Assembly (NCBI GenBank): GCA_050012355.1
Contig: JBEKHI010000377.1
Location: 1 to 8,070, forward strand
Source of the DNA: JBEKHI01 sp050012355
GTDB lineage: Bacteria; Actinomycetota; Actinomycetes; Streptosporangiales; Streptosporangiaceae
Direction: 5' to 3'
Length of the DNA: 8,070 bases
In this document: positions 1-5,362 of the stretch, piece by piece
Position numbering within the stretch: position 1 is the first letter of the stretch
Layout: each line of letters opens with the position of its first letter
Notes under the pieces: model-generated
Seen by the model: only the letters and a program-made list of their open reading frames with translations
The model's database searches: none
What the model was told of the DNA's origin: nothing
Translations under genes and position numbers: made by a program

Positions 1-359
1 GTGAGGTCAACGACATGGGCCGTCAGTCGAGGGCCGCCGTCGAGCGGAACATCGCACGCGGCGGCGTCACCGTGTGGGAGGCCGACGGCTCGCCGGTTTC
101 GATGGCCGGGGTCTCCGCATCGGTCGCGGGGATGGTCCGGGTATCCGCCGTCTACACCCCGCCGCAACGCCGCGGCCGCGGCTTCGCGGGCGCGGTCACC
201 TACGAGGTCAGCCGGGCCGCGCGGGCGGCCGGGGCCGAGGAGATCCTGCTCTACACCGACCTGACCAACCCGGTCAGCAACGCGCTCTACCCGCGGCTGG
301 GGTACCGTCCGATCGAGGACCGGGCGGTAATCGCCTTCACCGGGGACAGATCTTACTAA
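1..359 (+). CDS. GNAT family N-acetyltransferase, 3' fragment
   Basis: Partial gene: the 5' end lies upstream of the window. The reading frame begins at base 3 and gives 118 residues before the TAA at 357-359; no internal start is needed. What is seen is the C-terminal half of a GNAT domain: a beta strand ending in VYTPP, the acetyl-CoA pyrophosphate loop QRRGRGFA (about bases 165-188), then an amphipathic helix rich in Ala/Arg, a strand LLYTDLTNP, and the motif-B segment SNALYPRLGY containing the Asn and Tyr usually used for CoA contact and as general acid. Such enzymes transfer an acetyl group from acetyl-CoA to an amine; the acceptor cannot be inferred. The protein would be cytosolic. The next gene downstream, 94 bases away on the same strand, has a paralogous C-terminus (about 32 identities in 69 aligned positions by eye), suggesting a tandem duplication. 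The family call is secure; the substrate is unknown. Confidence 0.85.
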   Translation, partial: EVNDMGRQSRAAVERNIARGGVTVWEADGSPVSMAGVSASVAGMVRVSAVYTPPQRRGRGFAGAVTYEVSRAARAAGAEEILLYTDLTNPVSNALYPRLGYRPIEDRAVIAFTGDRSY

Positions 360-368
360 TCGGTAACG

Positions 369-398
369 TTGCAGGCGGTTGGCATCGATCGGCATACT
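369..398 (+). promoter_or_regulatory. possible promoter of the second GNAT gene
   Basis: TTGCAG (369-374) and CATACT (393-398) are separated by 18 bases, a weak match to the housekeeping -35/-10 pattern (3/6 and 4/6). If used, transcription would start near 405. That would leave about 50 bases of leader before the ATG at 454 and would exclude the upstream in-frame TTG at 379 as a start. There is no terminator-like hairpin between the two GNAT genes, so read-through from the upstream gene is equally possible. Confidence 0.25.
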
Positions 399-453
399 TG
401 GTCAGGTTCGGCCCCACTCAACCCCGCATGTCACGACAGGAAGCATCGGCGGC

Positions 454-1302
454 ATGGGCTGGTGCACGACCCGCAATCTAACTGAATTCCGCTCAGCGGC
501 CGACGCGTTCCTGCGTTCCCGGCCCGCCGAGAACACGTTGTTGCTCAGCGCTGCCAGTGAGCTCAGTGCCGGTGGCGAGCTGGGTGATGGCGTGAGCGTC
601 CCCTCGGACGCATTGTTCGGCTGGCTTGAGCAAGCTGACGGCATCCGCGGCGCGTTTGTGCACCTGCCGCCGGATCCGGTGCTTGTCGGCAGCCTCGCTC
701 CCGAGGCGGCGGCCGCGCTGGCGGACGCCCTCGCCCGGTTGCAGCGGCGGCTGGGCGGCATCGACGCGTCCGTCCGGGCCGCCGAGGCGTTCGCCGCCAC
801 CTGGAAGCAACGCACCCGCCAGTCGGCGCGGGTACACCGGCACACTCGCGTCTACCGGCTCACCGGCCCGGTCCCCGACGTGCCGAGCGCGCCAGGAAGA
901 TTCCGGCCCGCCACCGCGGACGACAAGGACGTCGTGGCCGAGTGGCTCGCGGCGTTCGGGCGCGAGGTGGGTGACGTCCCGCACCCCGCCACCGCGGACG
1001 AACTGCTGAGCCGCTGGACTGTCCTGCTATGGGAAACACCAGGCGTGGGGCCCACCGCCATGTCGGTGCTAGCCGGCCCGGTGGCCGGAACAGTGCGGAT
1101 CATGCTGGTCTACACGCCGCCCCGGCTACGTCACCTGGGCTACGCGTCGGCGGTGCTGGTGGCTGCCTGCCGCGCCGCGCGGGAGGCGGGAGCGACGGAC
1201 GCCCTGATGATCACGGACGTCTCGAGCCCCATGACCGGCACCCTCCGCCAGCGCCTAGGCTGCGAGCCCCTCGGCGACCGGCTCGTGCTCACCTTCAGAT
1301 AA
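454..1302 (+). CDS. divergent GNAT family N-acetyltransferase-like protein
   Basis: A 282-residue protein from the ATG at 454; an in-frame TTG at 379 would add 25 residues. I prefer 454 because a purine-rich AGGAAG lies at 437-442 and because the sequence from there (TRNLTEFRSAADAFLRSRPA) resembles the usual N-terminus of actinobacterial two-part GNAT proteins. Residues 1-140 form a helical N-terminal part with the RPAENTLLLS segment. Residues 150-282 form the GNAT domain: a strand ending VYTPP (219-223), an acetyl-CoA loop RHLGYA (226-231), the helix CRAAREAGA (239-247), and TDVSSP. Compared with the neighbouring paralogue, the loop RGRGFA has become RHLGYA, and the motif-B segment SNALYPRLGY has become TGTLRQRLGC, losing both Asn and the likely general-acid Tyr. 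It may bind CoA without efficient catalysis or use other residues. The acceptor is unknown. The gene ends immediately before a strong hairpin. Confidence 0.85.
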   Translation: MGWCTTRNLTEFRSAADAFLRSRPAENTLLLSAASELSAGGELGDGVSVPSDALFGWLEQADGIRGAFVHLPPDPVLVGSLAPEAAAALADALARLQRRLGGIDASVRAAEAFAATWKQRTRQSARVHRHTRVYRLTGPVPDVPSAPGRFRPATADDKDVVAEWLAAFGREVGDVPHPATADELLSRWTVLLWETPGVGPTAMSVLAGPVAGTVRIMLVYTPPRLRHLGYASAVLVAACRAAREAGATDALMITDVSSPMTGTLRQRLGCEPLGDRLVLTFR

Positions 1303-1369
1303 GCCAAGGGCCGCGATGAGTCATTGATGCCCCTCTATGGGCGTCGCTGACTCATCGCGGCCCCTTGGC
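1303..1369. terminator. nested hairpin, likely bidirectional terminator
   Basis: Left arm 1303-1323 and right arm 1348-1369 pair over 21 base pairs with a single bulged C in the right arm. Inside the loop, 1326-1332 pairs with 1339-1345 (7 pairs, one of them G-U) around a 6-base loop, so the whole element folds as two stacked stems. It starts one base after the TAA of the + strand GNAT gene and ends two bases before the stop of the - strand glycosidase, filling the gap between convergent genes. There is no U-tract on either side, which is common in high-GC actinobacteria. Its position and symmetry argue for termination of both transcripts. Confidence 0.85.
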
Positions 1370-1371
1370 CG

Positions 1372-4140
1372 CTAGCTAACCGAGACGGTCACCCCCGCTT
1401 CGCGGGTGGCCGCGCCGAGGGTCGCCGTGGCGTGAACTACCTCATTTTCCGATGGGGAGTAGGACGGGGGCGTGACCTCGAAGGTCGCGACCGGGGCCTG
1501 GCCCGCACGGACGGTGCCGAAGGTCACCGGGCCGGTGACCTTCCAGCCGGCCGGAAGCTGCAGCGCGATCTGCGCGTCGCGCAGCGTCTCGCCGCCGCCC
1601 GCCGTCAGCGTCACCTTGACGCGGAACGCCTTACCGGGGCTCACCGTCGATGGCGCGCTGATCGTGACCTGACGCGCTCCGGGGGTCGATGTCATCGTGT
1701 ACGCGCCGCGCAGCGGCAGGTTGGCCAGCGCGGAGGAGTCACCCACGTACACCTGGTACTTCCCGGTGGTCTGGGTCCAGCCGTTGACCGTGTCGGACCA
1801 CCACGACTCCTGTTGGGGGGTGATGGTGAACGACACCCGCTGCGACTGGCCGGGCGCCAGCGAGACGCGCTGGAACCCTTGGAGTTCGCGCGGTGGCTCT
1901 CCGGACGCAGCCGGATCGCCAAGGTACAGCTGGGCAACGTCCACCCCCGTTCTGGTACCCGTGTTGGTAATGGTGGCGGAGACCCGCACATCGTCCGTGC
2001 CGGTCACCGAAGTACGGTCGATGCTCAGGTCGCTGTACCGGAACGTCGTGTACGACAGTCCGTACCCGAACGGGAACAGCGGCGTCTCGTTCTTGACCTC
2101 GAACCAGCGGTAGCCGATGTCGATCCCGTCGGACTGCAGCACCTCGGTGCCGTCGCCAGGGAACTCCGCCGGGTTCGCGTCGGAGACCTGGGACAGTGAG
2201 GCCGGGAACGTGACCGGCAGGTGGCCGCCGGGATCGGTGTCGCCGAACAGCACCGAGGCCAGCGCGGTACCGCTGGTCTGGCCGGGATACCAGGCGTCGA
2301 CCACGCTGGATACCGACGAGAGCCACGGCATGAGAACCGGGGCGCCCGCGTTGACCACCACGACCGTGTCCGGGTTCGCGGCGGCGACGGCCTGGATCAG
2401 CTCGTTCTGCGCGGACGGCAGGTCGAGCGACGGCCGGTCGGTCGCCTCGGACTCGGTGTCGTCGGACACCACCACGACCGCGACCTTCGCCGCCTTCGCC
2501 GCGGTGACGGCCGCGTTGATGTACGGCGCGAGCGCCGACGGGGTGGCCCACAGCACCTGCGATGACGCGCCGCTGATGCTGAGGGTGTAGGTGGTGCCGG
2601 CCGTCAGATCCACCGCGACCGAGTAGGTGCTGACCGGGGGAGTGCCCGGGTTGTCGATCAGCTGCGTCCCGTTCAGCGACAGGTAGGTCGACGTATAGCA
2701 CCCGCACGGGTTGGTGACCGCGAGAACGTAGGTGCCGGTCTCCGGCGCGGTCAGCGTGCCGGTGTAGGAGCCGCCGTACGGCGTGGCCGCGTAGGCGGGG
2801 GTGAGGTCGGCCGCCGGGATCGCCGGCAGCGACGTGTCGGCCGGCAGGCCCTGGGTGTATGTCGTGTTCGAGTCGTCAGCCTGGATCCCGGCGAGCGGGG
2901 AGACGGTGGACGACGGGATCACGTAGGCGCTGCCGCCGCCCGCGTAGGTCGCGCTGGCCGAAGCCGACGGGCCGATCACCGCGACGTTCTCCGACTTCGA
3001 GAGCGGAAGCGTGCCGCCGTTGTTCTTCAGCAGCGTGGTACCGGCCTCGGCGATCTGGTTGGCGGCCGCGACGTGCGCGGGTGTGGTGACGGTGTTGCTG
3101 GTGGTGTTCTGGTTCGGCTTGGCGAAGAAATTGAACTGGAACATCTCGGTGAGGATGCGCGAGACCATCGTGTTCAGCGTGCTTTGCGGGATGATGCCGT
3201 CCTCGATGTCGGTCTCGAGTGGTGCACCGTAGTTGGTGTTGAACGGCTGCTCCGCGTCGGTGCCGTCAAGCGCGCCCGAGGTGCCGTGCAGCGCGCCGTA
3301 GTCCGACATGACGAAGCCCTGGAAGTCGTACAGCTGCTTGAGCACGTCGGTGAGCAGGTACGAGCTGTTGCAGCTGGCCGCGCCGTTGATGTAGGAATAC
3401 GCGCACATCACCGACGCCACGTTCGCCTGGCTCACCGCCGCCTCGAACGGCGCGTTGTAGATCTCCTGCAGCGCCCGGTCGGACACGATGTTGTTGTCCG
3501 CCGGGGAGTTGCGGTAGGTCTCCTGACCGTAGTCCGTGTAGTGCTTGACCTGGGACATCACGTCCTGGGACTGGACGCCCTCGATCTCGCTGGTGCCTAG
3601 CTCGGAGGTCAGGTACGGGTCTTCGGACAGTGACTCGAAGGACCGGCCCCAGCGCGGGTCGCGGTCGATGTTGACGGTCGGCCCCAAGTTGGCGCTGGCG
3701 CCCTTGCCGTACTCCTCGGACCCGACGACATCGCCGTACTCCTTCGCGAGCTGCGGCGAGAAGGTGGCGGCGAGCGACACGCCCGAGGGGAGCTGGGTGA
3801 CGCCGGTATTGCCGTCCGCGACGCCCGACGGCCCGTCCTCAAGGCCGAGCGCGGGGATGCACAGCGACGTTATCGCTGGGGTGTAGAACACGTACGGGTT
3901 GGTCGTGCCGTGTCCCTCGACCATGCTGATGTCGTCGTCGAGAGTCATGCTGTTCATGAGCTGGGCCACGCGTTGCGCGACCGGTGCGGTAGATGTGACC
4001 CAGGGACAGCTGGACGCCTTAGCGGTGCTCGCGGTAGAGCTCACCGCGACCGCCGCGGGGACCGCGAGCAGTGCGGCGATCCCGAGCGCCGCGAAACGAC
4101 GCCGAATGCGTGGGTGTTCCCGGCCTTGTCCTCTAACCAT
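1372..4140 (-). CDS. secreted GH3 beta-glycosidase with PA14-like, Fn3-like and NEW3-like domains
   Basis: A 922-residue exported glycoside hydrolase of family 3, a retaining exo-enzyme (beta-glucosidase or beta-xylosidase type) that releases terminal sugars from oligosaccharides. The N-terminus has RIRRRF at 11-16, a hydrophobic core at about 17-33 and AKA at 40-42, a Tat-like signal peptide. The TIM-barrel domain (about 50-340) has LEDGPSG (100-106), the RDPRWGRSFESLSEDP block (160-175), KHY (199-201), and the nucleophile Asp280 in FVMSDYG, where most relatives have SDW. The C-terminal alpha/beta domain holds TESEATDR (562-569), aligning Glu565 with the acid/base of the usual SEGxDR motif. 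A short PA14-like insert lies at about 455-530 and includes a CGC pair (479-481). An Fn3-like domain follows at about 730-805 (RELQGFQRV), then a NEW3-like beta-sandwich (about 825-922). Cys246/Cys257 match a disulfide position known in fungal-type GH3. The exact substrate is not determinable. The start is supported by GGGAGG nine bases upstream. Confidence 0.93.
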   Translation of the reverse strand: MVRGQGREHPRIRRRFAALGIAALLAVPAAVAVSSTASTAKASSCPWVTSTAPVAQRVAQLMNSMTLDDDISMVEGHGTTNPYVFYTPAITSLCIPALGLEDGPSGVADGNTGVTQLPSGVSLAATFSPQLAKEYGDVVGSEEYGKGASANLGPTVNIDRDPRWGRSFESLSEDPYLTSELGTSEIEGVQSQDVMSQVKHYTDYGQETYRNSPADNNIVSDRALQEIYNAPFEAAVSQANVASVMCAYSYINGAASCNSSYLLTDVLKQLYDFQGFVMSDYGALHGTSGALDGTDAEQPFNTNYGAPLETDIEDGIIPQSTLNTMVSRILTEMFQFNFFAKPNQNTTSNTVTTPAHVAAANQIAEAGTTLLKNNGGTLPLSKSENVAVIGPSASASATYAGGGSAYVIPSSTVSPLAGIQADDSNTTYTQGLPADTSLPAIPAADLTPAYAATPYGGSYTGTLTAPETGTYVLAVTNPCGCYTSTYLSLNGTQLIDNPGTPPVSTYSVAVDLTAGTTYTLSISGASSQVLWATPSALAPYINAAVTAAKAAKVAVVVVSDDTESEATDRPSLDLPSAQNELIQAVAAANPDTVVVVNAGAPVLMPWLSSVSSVVDAWYPGQTSGTALASVLFGDTDPGGHLPVTFPASLSQVSDANPAEFPGDGTEVLQSDGIDIGYRWFEVKNETPLFPFGYGLSYTTFRYSDLSIDRTSVTGTDDVRVSATITNTGTRTGVDVAQLYLGDPAASGEPPRELQGFQRVSLAPGQSQRVSFTITPQQESWWSDTVNGWTQTTGKYQVYVGDSSALANLPLRGAYTMTSTPGARQVTISAPSTVSPGKAFRVKVTLTAGGGETLRDAQIALQLPAGWKVTGPVTFGTVRAGQAPVATFEVTPPSYSPSENEVVHATATLGAATREAGVTVSVS

Positions 4141-4149
4141 CAGGGGGTG

Positions 4150-4155
4150 CCTCCC
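4150..4155 (-). promoter_or_regulatory. ribosome binding site of the GH3 gene
   Basis: On the - strand this reads GGGAGG, followed by nine bases and then ATG at 4140-4138. It is a good Shine-Dalgarno match, and it fixes the start that gives a complete signal peptide. Confidence 0.75.
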
Positions 4156-4222
4156 GTCGATGCATCATTGCTCGATGGTTTGGACATAACAAAACAAGGC
4201 GTAACACAGCGGCAACCAAAAT

Positions 4223-4251
4223 GAAATACCTAATGTTTTCGCCTAGGTCAA
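4223..4251 (-). promoter_or_regulatory. probable promoter of the GH3 gene
   Basis: On the - strand, TTGACC (4251-4246, 5/6 to the -35 consensus) is followed after exactly 17 bases by TATTTC (4228-4223, weak -10). It lies in the 124-base gap upstream of the glycosidase. Bases 4184-4240 are clearly richer in A/T than anything else in the window, as expected of a promoter in a high-GC genome. I saw no convincing palindromic LacI-type operator (such as a TGGGAGCGCTCCCA-like box), so the inducer system is not evident. Confidence 0.45.
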
Positions 4252-4257
4252 AGACCG

Positions 4258-4274
4258 GCGGCTCTCAGAGCCGC
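4258..4274 (-). terminator. short hairpin overlapping the reductase stop codon
   Basis: A perfect 7-base-pair stem, GCGGCTC/GAGCCGC, with a 3-base loop that is the stop codon itself (4265-4267). It is followed downstream on the - strand by a second small inverted repeat, GGTC-TTT-GACC (4256-4246), which overlaps the proposed -35 box of the GH3 gene. It may weakly terminate the reductase transcript and insulate the glycosidase; without a U-tract, and sitting in coding sequence, this is uncertain. Confidence 0.35.
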
Positions 4275-5269
4275 ACGAGCATCTTGCCGGTGTTGGCGCC
4301 GCGCATCATCGCGGCGAACGCCTCAACCGCGTTCTCGATGCCGGACACGATCGTCTCGTCCGCGCGCAGCGATCCGTCGCGCAGCCATCCGGCCGCCCGC
4401 GGCACGAACGACGAGAGCTGCGACAGGTGATCGGTGACGATGAATCCGCGCAGCGTGACGCGCTTCCCGATCGCGAGCCACAGGCTGGCGGGCCCCGGCA
4501 ACGGTGTCTCCGCGTTGTAAGCGGCGACCGCGCCGCACATCGCGACCCGGCCGTAGTTGTTCAGCGAGATCAGCGCGGCGCCCAGGTGGTCGCCGCCCAC
4601 GTTGTCGAAGTAGACGTCGATCCCGTCCGGGGCCGCCTTCTCGAGTTGCCTCGACAGGTGGCCGGCCCGGTAGTCCAGGCACACGTCGAACCCGAAGTCC
4701 TGCTCCGCCCGGCGCGCCTTGTCGGGGCCGCCGGCCGAGCCGATCACCCGCGACGCGCCGAGCAGCCGGGCCAGTTGTCCGGCCACCGAGCCGACCGCGC
4801 CCGCGGCGGCGGATACGAAGACCACGTCTCCCTGCCGCACCTGGGTGATCTCGGTCAGCCCTACCCAGGCGGTGAGCCCGGTCGTGCCGAGCACCCCCAG
4901 ATAGGCCTGCGGCGGAGCGAGCGCCGTGTCGATGACCCGCGCCTCGGAGCTGTCAAGCACCGCGTACTCCCGCCACCCGAGGAAGTGCAGCACGGTGACG
5001 CCTACCGGCACGCCCGGCGTGCGGGACGCGAGCACCGTCCCCACCGCGGAACCGGTCATGGCCTGCGACAGCTGGAACGGCGGGATGTAGGACGGGACGT
5101 CGTTCATCCGGCCCCGCATATACGGGTCGACCGACATCCAGTCGTTTCGCACCAGGACCTGCCCTGGGCCGAGATCCTCCAGCTCAACCGGCACCAAGCT
5201 GAAATCCGATGCCACTGGTTCCCCGACTGGCCGGGACTCGAGATGCCACTCCCGACTAGTGATGCTCAT
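4265..5269 (-). CDS. NADP-dependent MDR oxidoreductase (PTGR/CurA-like)
   Basis: A 334-residue cytosolic member of the zinc-independent medium-chain dehydrogenase/reductase superfamily, in the leukotriene B4 12-hydroxydehydrogenase / prostaglandin reductase / CurA group. These enzymes reduce the carbon-carbon double bond of alpha,beta-unsaturated ketones and aldehydes with NADPH. Signature elements are in order and intact: VDPYMRGRM (48-56 region), LGTTGLTAW (127-135), the Rossmann nucleotide loop AAAGAVGS (154-161), VYFDNVGGD (219-227), RGFIVTDH (274-281) and the C-terminal GKMLVRL. Cysteine/histidine zinc ligands are absent, as expected. Length matches the family. The ATG is preceded by a G-rich Shine-Dalgarno at nine bases. 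It lies upstream of the glycosidase on the same strand but with a 124-base gap containing a promoter candidate, so co-transcription is doubtful. The physiological substrate is unknown; detoxification of reactive enals or a secondary-metabolite step are both possible. Confidence 0.93.
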   Translation of the reverse strand: MSITSREWHLESRPVGEPVASDFSLVPVELEDLGPGQVLVRNDWMSVDPYMRGRMNDVPSYIPPFQLSQAMTGSAVGTVLASRTPGVPVGVTVLHFLGWREYAVLDSSEARVIDTALAPPQAYLGVLGTTGLTAWVGLTEITQVRQGDVVFVSAAAGAVGSVAGQLARLLGASRVIGSAGGPDKARRAEQDFGFDVCLDYRAGHLSRQLEKAAPDGIDVYFDNVGGDHLGAALISLNNYGRVAMCGAVAAYNAETPLPGPASLWLAIGKRVTLRGFIVTDHLSQLSSFVPRAAGWLRDGSLRADETIVSGIENAVEAFAAMMRGANTGKMLVRL

Positions 5270-5278
5270 AGGTGAAAG

Positions 5279-5284
5279 CCCCCC
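5279..5284 (-). promoter_or_regulatory. ribosome binding site of the reductase
   Basis: A run of six G on the - strand (within AGGGGGG) sits nine bases before the ATG at 5269-5267. Spacing is ideal, though the sequence is an imperfect Shine-Dalgarno. Confidence 0.55.
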
Positions 5285-5299
5285 TGTGTACTCGTGGGT

Positions 5300-5305
5300 A
5301 GCTTA
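5300..5305 (-). promoter_or_regulatory. possible -10 element of the reductase promoter
   Basis: TAAGCT on the - strand fits the actinobacterial TANNNT -10 pattern and would place the transcription start near 5293, giving a leader of roughly 24 bases that includes the G-rich ribosome binding site. No recognisable -35 box lies 16-18 bases upstream. The element sits inside the 93-base divergent region shared with tex. Confidence 0.35.
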
Positions 5306-5349
5306 GTGCTCGTGTGTGTCCCGCGCCAGCGAGACCGGGCGAACGCCAC

Positions 5350-5355
5350 TAGGCT
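5350..5355 (+). promoter_or_regulatory. -10 element for leaderless tex mRNA
   Basis: TAGGCT matches the TANNNT -10 pattern and ends seven bases before the GTG at 5363. Transcription would therefore start at or next to the first base of the start codon, the classical arrangement of actinobacterial leaderless genes. There is no Shine-Dalgarno before this GTG, which fits. No good -35 box is visible, also common for such promoters. Confidence 0.5.
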
Positions 5356-5362
5356 CAGCGTC

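Noticed and set aside
1739..2707. 322-residue open frame on the - strand within the GH3 gene
   Set aside because: It is the same strand in another frame of the glycosidase and is rich in Arg and Gly with no domain signature; the GH3 frame is unambiguous.
4159..4166. GATGCATC palindrome in the GH3 leader as an operator
   Set aside because: Eight bases with no extended symmetry, lying between the promoter candidate and the ribosome binding site; chance occurrence is likely.
4427..5275. 282-residue open frame on the + strand opposite the reductase
   Set aside because: It is antisense to a gene with complete family motifs; its Arg/Pro/Gly-rich composition is what high-GC antisense frames give, with no recognisable domain.
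5294..5362. GTG at 5294 as the tex start
   Set aside because: The 23 extra residues do not resemble Tex, no Shine-Dalgarno precedes it, and a -10 element lies downstream of it just before GTG 5363.
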